DNA of 64,000 nucleotides from CADEEN01 sp963738425 (GCA_963738425.1 CAVTWT010000017.1:62001-126000); one strand, 5' to 3'. Counted from the first letter of the stretch, positions 25,789-34,854 are shown. Notes: generated by a model not told the origin, from the letters alone. Program-made: numbers and translations.

Positions 25789-26624
25789 ACGATCTTCTGA
25801 TCGGCGTCGCCGATCTTCTTCATCTGCGGGAAACGCTTGGACGCCACGAGCAGCGGGTGTTTGGTTTCGCCGCCGCTCCACTGCGGGTCTTCGATGCTCT
25901 CGAACACGCGGTGCAGTTTCTCGCCCCAGGTGCTGCGGATGAACTGGAAGTAGGGGTTGTGTTCGTCGATGCAGACGAAGTGATCGCTCTTCAATTGCCC
26001 GGCGCGATAGACCAGCAGGTCCAGCGGCAGTCCGACGCTGAGGTTGGACTTCAAGGTCGAGTCCATCGACACCAACGCGCACTTGGCGGCTTCGTCGAGT
26101 GGCGTCGCCATGGTGATCACACGGTCCAGGATCGGCTTGCCGTATTTGCTCTCGCCGATCTGGAAGTACGGCGTCTCGCGCGTGGCTTCGATGAAGTTGC
26201 CCGGCGAATAGACCAGGAACATGCGCATCGCCTCCATCTTTCCCTGATGCGCGATCTGGCCGCCGAGGATGAAGCTCGCATTGAAGTCGACGCCCGAGGC
26301 CTTGAGTGCCGGGCCGTCTTGCGCGTAGACCCGGCGCACCGTGCTGCCGAGCACGCGCGCGGCGTCAAACAGGCTCTCGCAGTTCCAGATCGTCAAGCCC
26401 TCTTTGTCCTTGCCGGTGTCGATCTTCTCGACCTGCAGTTGCTCGCGCACCGATTGCGAGATCGACAGGTTGCCCGCCGACAGCAGCACCATGAAGCGCT
26501 CACCGGGCTGCTCGTAGATCATCATCTTGCGAAAGCTGGCGATGTGATCGAGGCCGGCGTTGGTGCGCGAGTCCGACAGGAACACGAGGCCGGTTTCGAG
26601 CCGGATGCCGATGCAATAGGTCAT
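25785..26624 (-). CDS. Anbu-type proteasome-like peptidase
   Basis: Cytoplasmic N-terminal-nucleophile hydrolase of the Anbu (ancestral beta-subunit) family, 279 residues. The start MTYCIGIRLETGLVFLSDSR places Thr2 as nucleophile after Met removal, and Asp/Arg in SDSRTNAGLDHIASFRKM correspond to the proteasome active-site region. Further matches are FMVLLSAGNLSISQSVREQL, GGQIAHQGKMEAMRMFLVYS and CALVSMDSTLKSNLSVGLPL. Anbu usually lies with a transglutaminase-like gene, an alpha-E protein and an ATP-grasp protein; none is here. Instead it overlaps mutS by 4 bases upstream and an alpha/beta hydrolase by 4 bases downstream. Confidence 0.87.
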   Translation of the reverse strand: MTYCIGIRLETGLVFLSDSRTNAGLDHIASFRKMMIYEQPGERFMVLLSAGNLSISQSVREQLQVEKIDTGKDKEGLTIWNCESLFDAARVLGSTVRRVYAQDGPALKASGVDFNASFILGGQIAHQGKMEAMRMFLVYSPGNFIEATRETPYFQIGESKYGKPILDRVITMATPLDEAAKCALVSMDSTLKSNLSVGLPLDLLVYRAGQLKSDHFVCIDEHNPYFQFIRSTWGEKLHRVFESIEDPQWSGGETKHPLLVASKRFPQMKKIGDADQKIV

Positions 26625-29182
26625 AGTCTTTTAAGTTTGTAGAGGGCGTCGAGGGCTTCGCGCGGCGACAGGCTATCAGGATCGAGGTCGGCCAGAGCGT
26701 CCTCGAGGGCGGAAGGCGTTGCGGCGGGTGCCGCCGGTGGCGCGGCGAACAGGTCGACCTGCGCCTGCCCGTCGCGCTGCTGCGCTTCGAGCGCATCGAG
26801 CGCCGCCCGGGCCTGGCGCACGATCGCCGCGGGCATGCCGGCCAGCCGCGCCACCTGCACGCCGTAGCTCTTGCTCGCAGGCCCGGGCTGCACTTCGTGC
26901 AGGAAGACGATGTCCTTGCCGGCGCCTTCGGCGGCGCTGACGTGCACGTTGAGCGCGCCGCCGTGCTTCTCGGGAAACGCGGTCAGCTCGAAGTAGTGCG
27001 TCGCGAACAGCGTGAAGGCGTGGTTCTTGTCGTGCAGGTGGGTGGCGATCGCACCGGCCAGCGCCAAGCCATCGAAGGTGCTGGTGCCGCGGCCGATTTC
27101 GTCCATCAGCACGAGAGAATTCTCGGTCGCGGCGTGCATGATCGCCGCCGCCTCGGTCATCTCGACCATGAAGGTCGATTGCGCATTGGCCAGATCGTCG
27201 GCGGCGCCGATGCGGGTGTGGATGGCGTCGATCGGCCCGAGTCGGCAAGCACTGGCCGGCACGAATGAGCCGACCGACGCCAGCAGCACGATCAGCGCCA
27301 CCTGGCGCATGTAGGTGCTCTTGCCGCCCATGTTGGGGCCGGTGATGACGAGCATGCGCGTTTTCGCGTCGAGCCGGCAGTGGTTGGCGATGAAGGCGCT
27401 GCCGCCAGTTTCCTGCAAGCGCGCTTCGACGACGGGGTGGCGGCCGGCGTCGATCTCGATGCACGGCTGCGGCACGAAGCGCGGGCGCGTCCAGTTCAGC
27501 GTGGCGGCGCGTTCGGCGAATGCCGCGAGGGCATCGAGCATGGCCAGCGCGCGGGCCAACCCGCCGAGCGCGCTCAGATGCGCTTGCAGCGCATCGAGCA
27601 ATGCTTCCCACAACAGCTTCTCGCGCGCCAACGCACGCTCTTCGGCGGCCAGCGCCTTGTCTTCGAAGGCTTTCAGCTCTGGCGTGATGTAGCGCTCGGC
27701 GTTTTTCATCGTTTGCCGGCGCTGGTAGTCGGCCGGCACCTTGCCGACATGCGAGGCCGTGACCTCGATGTAGAAGCCGTGCACCTTGTTGAACTGCACG
27801 CGCAGATTCGGAATGCTGCTGCGCTCACGCTCGCGCGCTTCGAGCTGGACCAGGTAGTCGTCGGCGTTGCGCGTGATGCCGCGCAGTTCGTCGAGCTGCG
27901 CATCGTGGCCTTCGGCAAACACGCCGCCGTCGCGCAGCAGCACGGCAGGTTCTTCGGCGATCGCTTTCAGCAGGACGGCGAGGGACGCCTCGGGTTGCAA
28001 GGCAGCGTGTGCGTCGTCGAGCAAGGCCGCACGACGCGGCGACACAGCGCGCAGCGCCGGCAATCTGGCCAGCGTTTCGCGCAACCCGGACAGCTCGCGC
28101 GGCCGCACCTGACGCAAGGCGATGCGCGCCGCAATGCGCTCGACATCGGCCACGCCGCGCAGCGCCTCGCGCAGCGGCGCGAAGCCGTCTGCCATCAAGC
28201 GCTCGATCGCCTCGTGGCGCGCGCTGGCTTCGGCGCGGTCGCGCTTCGGATGCGCCAGCCAGCGCCGCAGCGTTCGGCTGCCCATGCCGGTGGCGCAGGT
28301 GTCGAGCAGCGACAGCAGCGTTGGCTCGGTCTCGCCGCGCAGCGTCAGCGTCAGTTCGAGGTTGCGATGCGTGGCCGGTGGCACGTCGATCAAGTCGCCG
28401 CTCTTCGGCACTTCGAGCGCCTGCACATGCGCCAGCGCATGGCTCTGTGTGTGCTCGGCAAAAGCGAGCAGGGCGGCGGCGGCGGCATGCGCCAGCGTCA
28501 AGTCTTGCGCGTTGAAACCGGCCAGGGTCGCCACCTTCAACTGCTCGGTGAGCTTGCGCGCCCCGAGGGTGGCATCGAACTGCCAAGCCGGGCGCTGCGT
28601 CAGTGCGGCACCGCTGGATTGCACCGAGGGGGGCAGCGCCTCGCGATCAGCGCACAACACTTCAGCCGCATCCAACCGCGCCAGCCACGCTGGCAACTCG
28701 CGCTCCGAACATTCGGTCAAGCCGAGGCGACCGCTCGCCAGACCGAGCCAGGCGAGGCCATAACCCGCGCTGCGGTCTTTGGCGATCGACAACAACAACG
28801 CATCGCGCCGCTCGGCCAGCAACTCGCCATCGGTCAGCGTGCCCGGCGTGACAACGCGCACCACCTTGCGCTCGACCGGCCCCTTGGTGGTGGCGACATC
28901 GCCCACCTGCTCGGCCACGGCCACGGCTTCGCCGAGCTTGATCAGCCGGGCCAGATAACTCTCGACCGAATGCGCCGGCACACCGGCCATGACGACCGGC
29001 TCACCCGCGCTCTGCCCGCGCGTCGTCAGCGTGATGTCGAGCAGGCGGTTGGCCTTGCGCGCGTCGTCGAAGAAGACCTCGTAGAAGTCGCCCATGCGGA
29101 AGAACAGCAGCGTCTGCGGATGCTCGGCCTTCAGGCGCAGGTACTGCGCCATCACCGGCGTGTGGGCCGAAAGGTCTTGCAT
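26621..29182 (-). CDS. mutS: DNA mismatch repair protein MutS
   Basis: Mismatch-recognition ATPase of 853 residues. The mismatch-binding motif FFRMGDFYEVFFDDA (Phe-x-Glu in FYEVF) is near residue 30. The clamp and lever regions follow, then the ABC-type ATPase: Walker A ITGPNMGGKSTYMRQVALI, signature region STFMVEMTEAAAI, Walker B LVLMDEIGRGTSTFDGLALA and the H-loop FATHYFELT. The C-terminus ends in the dimerisation/MutL region LSPREALDALYKLKRL. ATG 29182 (MQDLSAHTPVMAQY) is preferred over an upstream TTG. It begins 19 bases after suhB. Confidence 0.97.
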   Translation of the reverse strand: MQDLSAHTPVMAQYLRLKAEHPQTLLFFRMGDFYEVFFDDARKANRLLDITLTTRGQSAGEPVVMAGVPAHSVESYLARLIKLGEAVAVAEQVGDVATTKGPVERKVVRVVTPGTLTDGELLAERRDALLLSIAKDRSAGYGLAWLGLASGRLGLTECSERELPAWLARLDAAEVLCADREALPPSVQSSGAALTQRPAWQFDATLGARKLTEQLKVATLAGFNAQDLTLAHAAAAALLAFAEHTQSHALAHVQALEVPKSGDLIDVPPATHRNLELTLTLRGETEPTLLSLLDTCATGMGSRTLRRWLAHPKRDRAEASARHEAIERLMADGFAPLREALRGVADVERIAARIALRQVRPRELSGLRETLARLPALRAVSPRRAALLDDAHAALQPEASLAVLLKAIAEEPAVLLRDGGVFAEGHDAQLDELRGITRNADDYLVQLEARERERSSIPNLRVQFNKVHGFYIEVTASHVGKVPADYQRRQTMKNAERYITPELKAFEDKALAAEERALAREKLLWEALLDALQAHLSALGGLARALAMLDALAAFAERAATLNWTRPRFVPQPCIEIDAGRHPVVEARLQETGGSAFIANHCRLDAKTRMLVITGPNMGGKSTYMRQVALIVLLASVGSFVPASACRLGPIDAIHTRIGAADDLANAQSTFMVEMTEAAAIMHAATENSLVLMDEIGRGTSTFDGLALAGAIATHLHDKNHAFTLFATHYFELTAFPEKHGGALNVHVSAAEGAGKDIVFLHEVQPGPASKSYGVQVARLAGMPAAIVRQARAALDALEAQQRDGQAQVDLFAAPPAAPAATPSALEDALADLDPDSLSPREALDALYKLKRL

Positions 29183-29201
29183 CGCCGGCAACGAGGGCGC
29201 G

Positions 29202-30134
29202 TTACTTCGCGGCCGGCCTCTTCACGCGCACCGTCTTGCGCGGCGCGGGCGCCGCACCTTCTGCCAGCGCGGCGGCCAGCGCTTCTTCCGGCGTCGGCCC
29301 GGCAGCGGCCTCGGGCGCACCCGCCTTGATCGCCTTCGAGTACGGCGCCAGCAACTGCACGAGTTGCCCATACACCTTTGGCGTGCCGGCGACCGCTTCG
29401 CGCTGGTAGAGGAAATCAGAGTCGCCGGTGAAGTTGCCGATCAGGCCACCGGCCTCGGTGATCATCAGCGAGCCTGCGGCCACGTCCCAGGGGTGCAGGC
29501 CGGTCTCGAAGAAGCCGTCGTACCAGCCTGCGGCGACGTAGCAGAGGTCGAGCGCTGCGGCGCCGGGCCGGCGCACGCCGGCGCAGTGCTGCATGACCTG
29601 CTCGAACATCTCGATGTAGCGGCGGAAGTTGTCGCCCTTGCGGAAAGGGAAGCCGGTGCCGATCAGCGACTCGGCCAGGCGGATGCGCTTGGAGACGCGA
29701 AGCCGACGGTCGTTGAGGAACGCGCCGCGGCCCTTGCTGGCGAAGAAGAGATCATTGCGCGTCGGGTCGTAAACGACGGCCTGTTCGATCTTGCCGCGAA
29801 AGGCCAGCGCAATCGACACCGCATAAACCGGGAAGCCGTGGATGAAGTTCGTCGTGCCGTCGAGCGGGTCGATGATCCACAGGTAGTCGCTGTGCTTGGC
29901 GCCGTGCGTGCGGCCCGATTCCTCGGCCAGGATCGCGTGGCCCGGGTAGGCGGTGAGCAGGGTTTCGATGATCGCCTGCTCGGCGGCCTGATCGACTTCG
30001 GTGACGAAGTCGTTGACGCCCTTGGTGGAGATCGTCAGGCGTTCGACGTCGAGCGCGGCCCGGTTGATGATCGATCCTGCCGCGCGCGCCGCCTTGACGG
30101 CGATGTTGAGCATGGGGTGGAGTGCTTGCGACAT
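29202..30134 (-). CDS. suhB: Inositol monophosphatase family protein SuhB
   Basis: Mg-dependent phosphatase of 310 residues. Metal and catalytic motifs are present: AILAEESG (Glu), WIIDPLDGTTNFIHGFP (the DPLDGT box) and GLHPWDVAAGSLMITEAGG (WDxAAG box). The last 45 residues are an Ala/Pro-rich, Lys-ended extension (AAPAPRKTVRVKRPAAK) not usual for SuhB. In E. coli SuhB also joins the ribosomal antitermination complex; a similar role here is possible but unproven. Start ATG 30134 (MSQALHPMLNIAV). It heads the suhB-mutS-Anbu-hydrolase run, divergent from trmJ. Confidence 0.92.
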   Translation of the reverse strand: MSQALHPMLNIAVKAARAAGSIINRAALDVERLTISTKGVNDFVTEVDQAAEQAIIETLLTAYPGHAILAEESGRTHGAKHSDYLWIIDPLDGTTNFIHGFPVYAVSIALAFRGKIEQAVVYDPTRNDLFFASKGRGAFLNDRRLRVSKRIRLAESLIGTGFPFRKGDNFRRYIEMFEQVMQHCAGVRRPGAAALDLCYVAAGWYDGFFETGLHPWDVAAGSLMITEAGGLIGNFTGDSDFLYQREAVAGTPKVYGQLVQLLAPYSKAIKAGAPEAAAGPTPEEALAAALAEGAAPAPRKTVRVKRPAAK

Positions 30135-30252
30135 GGCAACCTTGAATGGGGATCGATCGGCGGGAGGAAAGAGCGGGCGGCGACAATGAAGCGCTGCATT
30201 GGGAATCGATTTTACCGATGCCATCGAGATGCCCCTCTGATGTCCCCCTTTG

Positions 30253-30975
30253 ATGTCCATTAGCCGCTTCGTTCTCGTCGAGACCAGCCACGCCGGCAAC
30301 GTCGGCGCCGCCGCGCGGGCGCTCAAGGTGATGGGCTTTGCCGATCTCGTGCTCGTCAGGCCGCGCTGGCCCGACGTGCTGCAGCACGAGGAGGCGATCG
30401 CCATGGCCAGCGGCGCCACCGATGTGCTGGCGTCGGCGCGCACGGTGGCCACGCTGGCCGAGGCATTGGACGGCGTCACGCAGGTCTGCGCCACGGCGAT
30501 GACACCGCGCGACTTCGGCCCGCCGACAGTGGCGCCACGAGCGCACTTCGAAGCCCTGGCGGGCTGTCCGCCCGATATCGCCTTCGTCTTCGGCAGCGAG
30601 CGTTTCGGCCTGGCGAACGACGATGTGTACCGCAGCCACGTCTGCCTCTCGATCCCCACCGCGCCCGGCTACGGCTCGCTCAACCTGGCCCAATCGGTCC
30701 AGTTGATCGCCTACGAATGGCGCCAGGCGCTCGGCGGCTTCGACGTGGTGCCGCGCACGGCGCAGCCCAACCTGGCTGACGCCCGCGCGGTGCAAGGCCT
30801 GCTCGACCATTGGCAGCAAACGCTGGTCGAGATCGGATATCTCGACCCGGCGGCGCCGAAGAAGCTGATACCGCGCCTGAACCAGGCTTTGAACCGCGCG
30901 CAGGTGACGGCCGAGGAGGTGCACATCCTGCGTGGTATCGCGCGCGCCATCGGTGCCAGCAAGGATTCGCGCTGA
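30253..30975 (+). CDS. trmJ: tRNA (cytidine/uridine-2'-O-)-methyltransferase TrmJ
   Basis: SPOUT-fold methyltransferase modifying position 32 of tRNAs, 240 residues. N-terminal FVLVETSHAGNVGAAARALK is the TrmJ motif 1 with the catalytic Asn/Arg; motif 2 is VFGSERFGLANDD and motif 3 IPTAPGYGSLNLAQSVQLIA, which form the AdoMet knot. The C-terminal helical tail fits. Start is ATG 30253 (the TTG just before is not needed). Divergent from suhB over 118 bases, an arrangement that recalls the suhB-trmJ neighbourhood of other proteobacteria; cysE follows after 18 bases. Confidence 0.95.
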   Translation: MSISRFVLVETSHAGNVGAAARALKVMGFADLVLVRPRWPDVLQHEEAIAMASGATDVLASARTVATLAEALDGVTQVCATAMTPRDFGPPTVAPRAHFEALAGCPPDIAFVFGSERFGLANDDVYRSHVCLSIPTAPGYGSLNLAQSVQLIAYEWRQALGGFDVVPRTAQPNLADARAVQGLLDHWQQTLVEIGYLDPAAPKKLIPRLNQALNRAQVTAEEVHILRGIARAIGASKDSR

Positions 30976-30993
30976 CCTCTACACTGGATCACC

Positions 30994-31773
30994 ATGTTTG
31001 CACGCCTCAGAGAAAACATCGCCTGCATCCGTGAGCGCGACCCTGCGGCGCGCTCGACGTGGGAGGTGCTGACCTGTTACCCAGGGCTGCATGCGATCTT
31101 CATGCACGGTTGGGCGCATGCGTGCTGGCTGGCGGGTTTCCGCTGGCTCGGCCGCTTCATCTCGCATGTGGCGCGCTTTCTCACCGGCATCGAAATCCAC
31201 CCGGGCGCCAGGATCGGTCGGCGCGTTTTCATCGACCATGGCATGGGTGTGGTCGTCGGCGAGACGGCCGAGATCGGCGATGAGTGCACGATCTACCAGG
31301 GTGTCACGCTCGGCGGCACCAAGCTCGAAAAGGGCGCCAAGCGCCATCCGACGCTCGGCCGCGGGGTCATCGTGGGCGCGAATGCACAGGTGCTGGGCGG
31401 CTTCACGGTTGGCGAGGGCGCGCGCGTCGGCGGCGGCGCGGTGGTCACCAAGCCCGTGCCGCCAGGCGCCACGGCGGTTGGCAACCCGGCGCGCATCATC
31501 CAGGCCGATGCCGACGCCGAGCGCGAAGCCGCGGCGGCCAAGATGGGCTTCTCGGCTTATGGCGTGACGCAAGGGGACGACCCTGTGGCGCAGGCGATGA
31601 AGGGCCTGATCGACAACGCCGGCGGTCACGAGCACCAGATCGCTTTGCTGTGGCAGGCCATCGAGAAGCTCTCGCAGCGTTCGCGCGAACTGCCCAATGA
31701 AGACTGCGTGCCCGACGATGCGCAGAAGGCGGAAGTCTTCGATGCCGAGCGGCTGAACCGGCTCGTCAAGTAG
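30994..31773 (+). CDS. cysE: Serine O-acetyltransferase
   Basis: First enzyme of cysteine synthesis, acetylating L-serine; cytoplasmic hexamer. The left-handed beta-helix domain is clear: TGIEIHPGARIGRRVFIDHG, MGVVVGETAEIGDECTIYQG, VTLGGTKLEKGAKRHPTLG, with the active-site His residues in IDHGMG and KRHP. The N-terminal helical part is short (about 60 residues), as in the CysE type of many betaproteobacteria, and the C-terminal tail after the helix is long (259 residues in total). Located 18 bases after trmJ. Confidence 0.93.
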   Translation: MFARLRENIACIRERDPAARSTWEVLTCYPGLHAIFMHGWAHACWLAGFRWLGRFISHVARFLTGIEIHPGARIGRRVFIDHGMGVVVGETAEIGDECTIYQGVTLGGTKLEKGAKRHPTLGRGVIVGANAQVLGGFTVGEGARVGGGAVVTKPVPPGATAVGNPARIIQADADAEREAAAAKMGFSAYGVTQGDDPVAQAMKGLIDNAGGHEHQIALLWQAIEKLSQRSRELPNEDCVPDDAQKAEVFDAERLNRLVK

Positions 31774-31844
31774 TCGTTGCCCGCTTTCCCTGCGTTGTTG
31801 GTCAGGCACACTGATTCGTGCCGATCAACTCCAGGAGACACAAC

Positions 31845-32432
31845 ATGAAGAGTCTTTGGGCGCGCCTGTGCGCCGTGCTGATGGGGGCCACGCTGTTTGC
31901 CGGTGGTGCGATGGCCCAACCCGTCGAACGTGAAGGCGTCAAGTTCGAGCCCACGGCGCAGGTTGGCGGCGCAGCGCTGCAACTCAACGGCACGGGCGTG
32001 CGCACGCGGGCGATCTTCAAGGTCTACGCTGCGGGCCTGTATGTGCCGCAGAAGGCGAACACAGCCGCGGCGCTGCTGTCACAGAAAGGGCCGCGCCGCC
32101 TGTCGATGACGATGCTGCGCAACGTCGATGCCGAGTCGTTCGCCGGGCCGCTCAACGAGGGCCTGCGCAACAACCACACCGAAGCGCAGGTGGCCGGCTT
32201 CAAGCCGCAGATCGATGCGATGAACGCGGCGCTGAAGGCCATCGACGAAGCCAAGAAGGGCGATGTGTTGAACTTCGAGTACCTGCCCGACAGCGGTACG
32301 CGCATCACGGTCAACGGCCAGCAAAAAGGCGCGAACATTCCTGGCGAGGACTTCTTTGCTGCGATGCTGCGGATCTGGCTCGGCGACAAGCCGGCCGATG
32401 GCGATCTGAAGAAGGGTCTTCTGGGCGGGTGA
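31845..32432 (+). CDS. Secreted chalcone isomerase-like protein
   Basis: Protein of 195 residues with a signal peptide (WARLCAVLMGATLFAGGAMA, cut before QPVERE) and a chalcone-isomerase-like domain: FEPTAQVGGAALQLNGTGVR, FKVYAAGLYVPQKANTAAAL, DEAKKGDVLNFEYLPDSGTR. Bacterial members are periplasmic and of unknown function; flavonoid chemistry is not implied. AGGAG precedes the ATG. A strong intrinsic terminator follows 20 bases after the stop. Confidence 0.88.
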   Translation: MKSLWARLCAVLMGATLFAGGAMAQPVEREGVKFEPTAQVGGAALQLNGTGVRTRAIFKVYAAGLYVPQKANTAAALLSQKGPRRLSMTMLRNVDAESFAGPLNEGLRNNHTEAQVAGFKPQIDAMNAALKAIDEAKKGDVLNFEYLPDSGTRITVNGQQKGANIPGEDFFAAMLRIWLGDKPADGDLKKGLLGG

Positions 32433-32452
32433 AGCCCTGCGGGCTGGAAGCA

Positions 32453-32478
32453 AAAGAGGCGCCGCGGCGCCTCTTTTT
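32453..32478. terminator. Bidirectional intrinsic terminator
   Basis: AGAGGCGCC (32455-32463), 2-base loop, GGCGCCTCT (32466-32474) followed by T-run to 32478 on the plus strand; the minus strand also ends in a short T-run (AAAA on plus before the stem). It separates the convergent chalcone isomerase-like and glycine-zipper genes. Confidence 0.85.
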
Positions 32479-32495
32479 CTTTGTGTGTCGAACGC

Positions 32496-33017
32496 TCAAC
32501 CCCGCGGCGGCGTGCCCTGCACGGGAGCCGGCAGCGGCTGCACCGGCTGCGTGCCAGCCGGTGCTCGCGTGACACGCGTCTTGCCGCCGGTCGTCACCAG
32601 GATCACCGCGTCGCCGGCATTGAAGGTCTCACCGGCCTTGGCCTGCACCACGGCACGGCGGTCGCCGTTCTTCATCTGCAGCAGGAGTTCGACGGCGTCT
32701 TCCTTGGTCGCACTGCGCTCGATCGCATTGCCGATCACTGCGCCGGCCACCGCGCCAACGACGCCGATGACAGCCTGCTCGCGGCCCGACGAACGGCTCG
32801 AGCCGGCCACGCCGCCGACGACCGCGCCTGTGACGCCGCCGGCGCCACTCTGGTTGCCGTCGACGACGACGTTTCGCACCGACAGCACGGTGGCGTCCTG
32901 CACGGTGGCCAGGCGCTGCGCGTCACCGCGCTGAACGACATCGGGGCTGGTGGTGGTGCAGGCGGCCATGAAGGCCAGCGCCGCAGCGGCGGTCAGGGTC
33001 TTGATCATCGTGTTCAT
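32496..33017 (-). CDS. Glycine-zipper outer-membrane lipoprotein (SlyB/17-kDa antigen type)
   Basis: Lipoprotein of 173 residues. Signal sequence MIKTLTAAAALAFMAACTTT has a lipobox with Cys at about residue 20. The glycine-zipper 2TM domain is seen in GGVTGAVVGGVAGSSRSSGR and VIGVVGAVAGAVIGNAIERS. The C-terminus has a small beta domain (LLLQMKNGDRRAVVQAKAGE) and a Pro/Gln-rich end. Such proteins are outer-membrane or envelope-stress lipoproteins. Start ATG 33017; a stable hairpin lies 18 bases upstream in the leader. Confidence 0.87.
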   Translation of the reverse strand: MNTMIKTLTAAAALAFMAACTTTSPDVVQRGDAQRLATVQDATVLSVRNVVVDGNQSGAGGVTGAVVGGVAGSSRSSGREQAVIGVVGAVAGAVIGNAIERSATKEDAVELLLQMKNGDRRAVVQAKAGETFNAGDAVILVTTGGKTRVTRAPAGTQPVQPLPAPVQGTPPRG

Positions 33018-33034
33018 CGTCTTCACTCCGAAGG

Positions 33035-33051
33035 GTTGCGCTTGGCGCAAC
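33035..33051. other. Leader hairpin of the glycine-zipper lipoprotein gene
   Basis: Perfect GTTGCGC (33035-33041)/GCGCAAC (33045-33051) with a 3-base loop. It lies 18 bases upstream of the ATG at 33017 on the minus strand. It could affect translation or be an operator; no T-tract follows. Confidence 0.35.
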
Positions 33052-33154
33052 GCCACGCACAAGACAAAGGTTGACGCATCCTGGCGTGGCGGGTTCCGTC
33101 CGACGCGTAAAGACGCGCTGCCTCGTGCAAAAGTGCGCGCGGGGAGAGGCGCTG

Positions 33155-33712
33155 CTAGCCGTGAAGCCGCGAGCTGCGCGGCACGCTGGCCAGCAGGAAT
33201 TCCATCTGGTCGGCCAGGATGCGCCGGCCGCGCAGGATCATGTCCTCGTGCAGGCTCGGCACGTAAGGCAGGTACAACAGCGTCATGTGCGCTTCTTCGG
33301 GCAGGCGGTTGCCTTTGTGGCCGTTGCACGAGCGACAGGCGGTGATGCAGTTCATCCAGGCGTCGTCGCCGCCGCGCGAGACCGGCACGATGTGTTCGCG
33401 TGTCAGGTCCTCAAAAGCAAAGCGGCCGCCGCAATAGGCGCAGACGTTGCGGTCGCGCACGAACAGTTTGCTGTTGGTGATGGTGGGCGTGACCCGCCAG
33501 GCGCGGCTGGGCACGGCGCCGCGCACGGCGATGATGGCGTGGACCTCGATGCGCGATTGCTTGCCGGTCGCGCGCTGCACACCGCCACGCAGCACGTGGC
33601 AGGCGTCACCGAGTGTCCAGGCGACGCCGTCGCTGGCGTAGATGACCGCCGCTTCCCTGGGCGTGATCCAGGCTTGCGGCCGGCCGGAGACATCGAGTTG
33701 CAGGACATCCAC
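33155..33712 (-). CDS. HNH endonuclease family protein
   Basis: Protein of 185 residues with a zinc-stabilised HNH nuclease domain: CAYCGGRFAFEDLTREHIVP, then GGDDAWMNCITACRSCNGHK. Two CxxC pairs surround the His of REHIVP and the Asn of MNC. The N-terminal 75 residues (VLQLDVSGRPQAWITPREAA onward) form a separate domain also seen in similar stand-alone proteins. Start GTG 33712 was taken because family-like sequence begins there. No mobile element, methylase or immunity gene is adjacent, so the function (repair, RNA or DNA processing) is unknown. Confidence 0.85.
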   Translation of the reverse strand: MDVLQLDVSGRPQAWITPREAAVIYASDGVAWTLGDACHVLRGGVQRATGKQSRIEVHAIIAVRGAVPSRAWRVTPTITNSKLFVRDRNVCAYCGGRFAFEDLTREHIVPVSRGGDDAWMNCITACRSCNGHKGNRLPEEAHMTLLYLPYVPSLHEDMILRGRRILADQMEFLLASVPRSSRLHG

Positions 33713-33759
33713 GTGCGAAGAGTATCCGATTGCACGGTGGCGCCTCAATGACGGCAACG

Positions 33760-34722
33760 CTAACGCCGGTTCACTCTGTCCATCAAACGCGCCAAACCGT
33801 GCAAAGCGTCGATGTTTGGCGTGGCCACGCCGGCACGCTTGCCGATCTCGCGCACGGCGCCGACCAGCGCGTCGAGCTCCAGGGCGCGTCCCTGCTCGGC
33901 GTCGACCAGCATCGAGGTCTTGAAGGCGCCGAGCTGCCGCGTCACCGCCATGCGGGCTTCGGGAGTTTGTTCGATCGGGCAGCCGATGCGCGCGCCGATG
34001 GCGGCGGCCTCTTCCATGCCGCGGGCCATGAAGTCGCGCACCAGATCGTCGTCGAGGATGGCGTCGCAGGCTGCGCCGGTCAGCGCCGAGACCGGGTTCA
34101 TCGTCATGTTGCCCCAGAGCTTGAACCAGATGTCGAGCTTGATGTTCTCGCTGCGCTCGGCCTGGAAACCGGCGCTGGCGAGCGCTGCGGTAACGCGCTC
34201 GACACGCTCGCTGCTGCCGCCGCCGGGTTCGCCGACGATCAGTCGCTCGCCGAAGCCGTGTTTGATCTCGCCCGGCGCCGTGCTGACGCACGTCAGGTGA
34301 ACGACCGCTCCGAGCGTTTGCGAGAACGGAATGTTTGCCGCGACGTGCCCTTGCGGATCGACGCTGACCAACGGTGCCGCGTCTGCGGGTTGCAGAAACC
34401 ACCAGGGCACGCCGTTCATCATCGGCAGCACGATCGTCTGCGCGCCGATCAACGGCGCCAATCGCGGCGCATCGGACGCCAGCGCGTGGCCCTTGAAGGC
34501 GATGATCAGCAACTCGGGCGTCGTCAGGCTTTGAGCTGAATCGGCGACCTTGATGGGCACTACGTGCTGCTCACCCCGGCTGGATGTGAAAGCCAGTCCG
34601 CGCTCGCGCACCGCCGCCAAAGTGGCCCCGCGCGCCAGCGCCGAGACCTCGTGTCCGGCCAGCGCCAGCCGCGCCGCCACCAACCCGCCCACGGCTCCGA
34701 GCCCCGCCACGCAGACCTTCAT
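33760..34722 (-). CDS. panE: 2-dehydropantoate 2-reductase family protein
   Basis: NADPH-dependent ketopantoate reductase of pantothenate synthesis, or a close relative; 320 residues. Nucleotide-binding GLGAVGGLVAARLALAGHEV is at residues 7-26, followed by IIAFKGHAL and the Asn of VLPMMNGVPWW. The C-terminal helical domain has the catalytic Lys in ENIKLDIWFKLWGNMTMNPV (K and N as in PanE). Long Ala/Gly-rich helices complete it. A strong ribosome site (AGGAGGG) precedes the ATG. Several PanE paralogues may exist in such genomes, so true pantothenate function is likely but not certain. Confidence 0.87.
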   Translation of the reverse strand: MKVCVAGLGAVGGLVAARLALAGHEVSALARGATLAAVRERGLAFTSSRGEQHVVPIKVADSAQSLTTPELLIIAFKGHALASDAPRLAPLIGAQTIVLPMMNGVPWWFLQPADAAPLVSVDPQGHVAANIPFSQTLGAVVHLTCVSTAPGEIKHGFGERLIVGEPGGGSSERVERVTAALASAGFQAERSENIKLDIWFKLWGNMTMNPVSALTGAACDAILDDDLVRDFMARGMEEAAAIGARIGCPIEQTPEARMAVTRQLGAFKTSMLVDAEQGRALELDALVGAVREIGKRAGVATPNIDALHGLARLMDRVNRR

Positions 34723-34854
34723 CGCCGCCCTCCTTGTTCGTGATGGCCACCATCGTAGGTTGGGTGAGACCTCGGGTTTACCCGCGGCGTCGGTAGTCGC
34801 GAGACCCTAGAAAACGCCGACAAATCGACAGACAGGGTCACCAGAATCTGCAAA

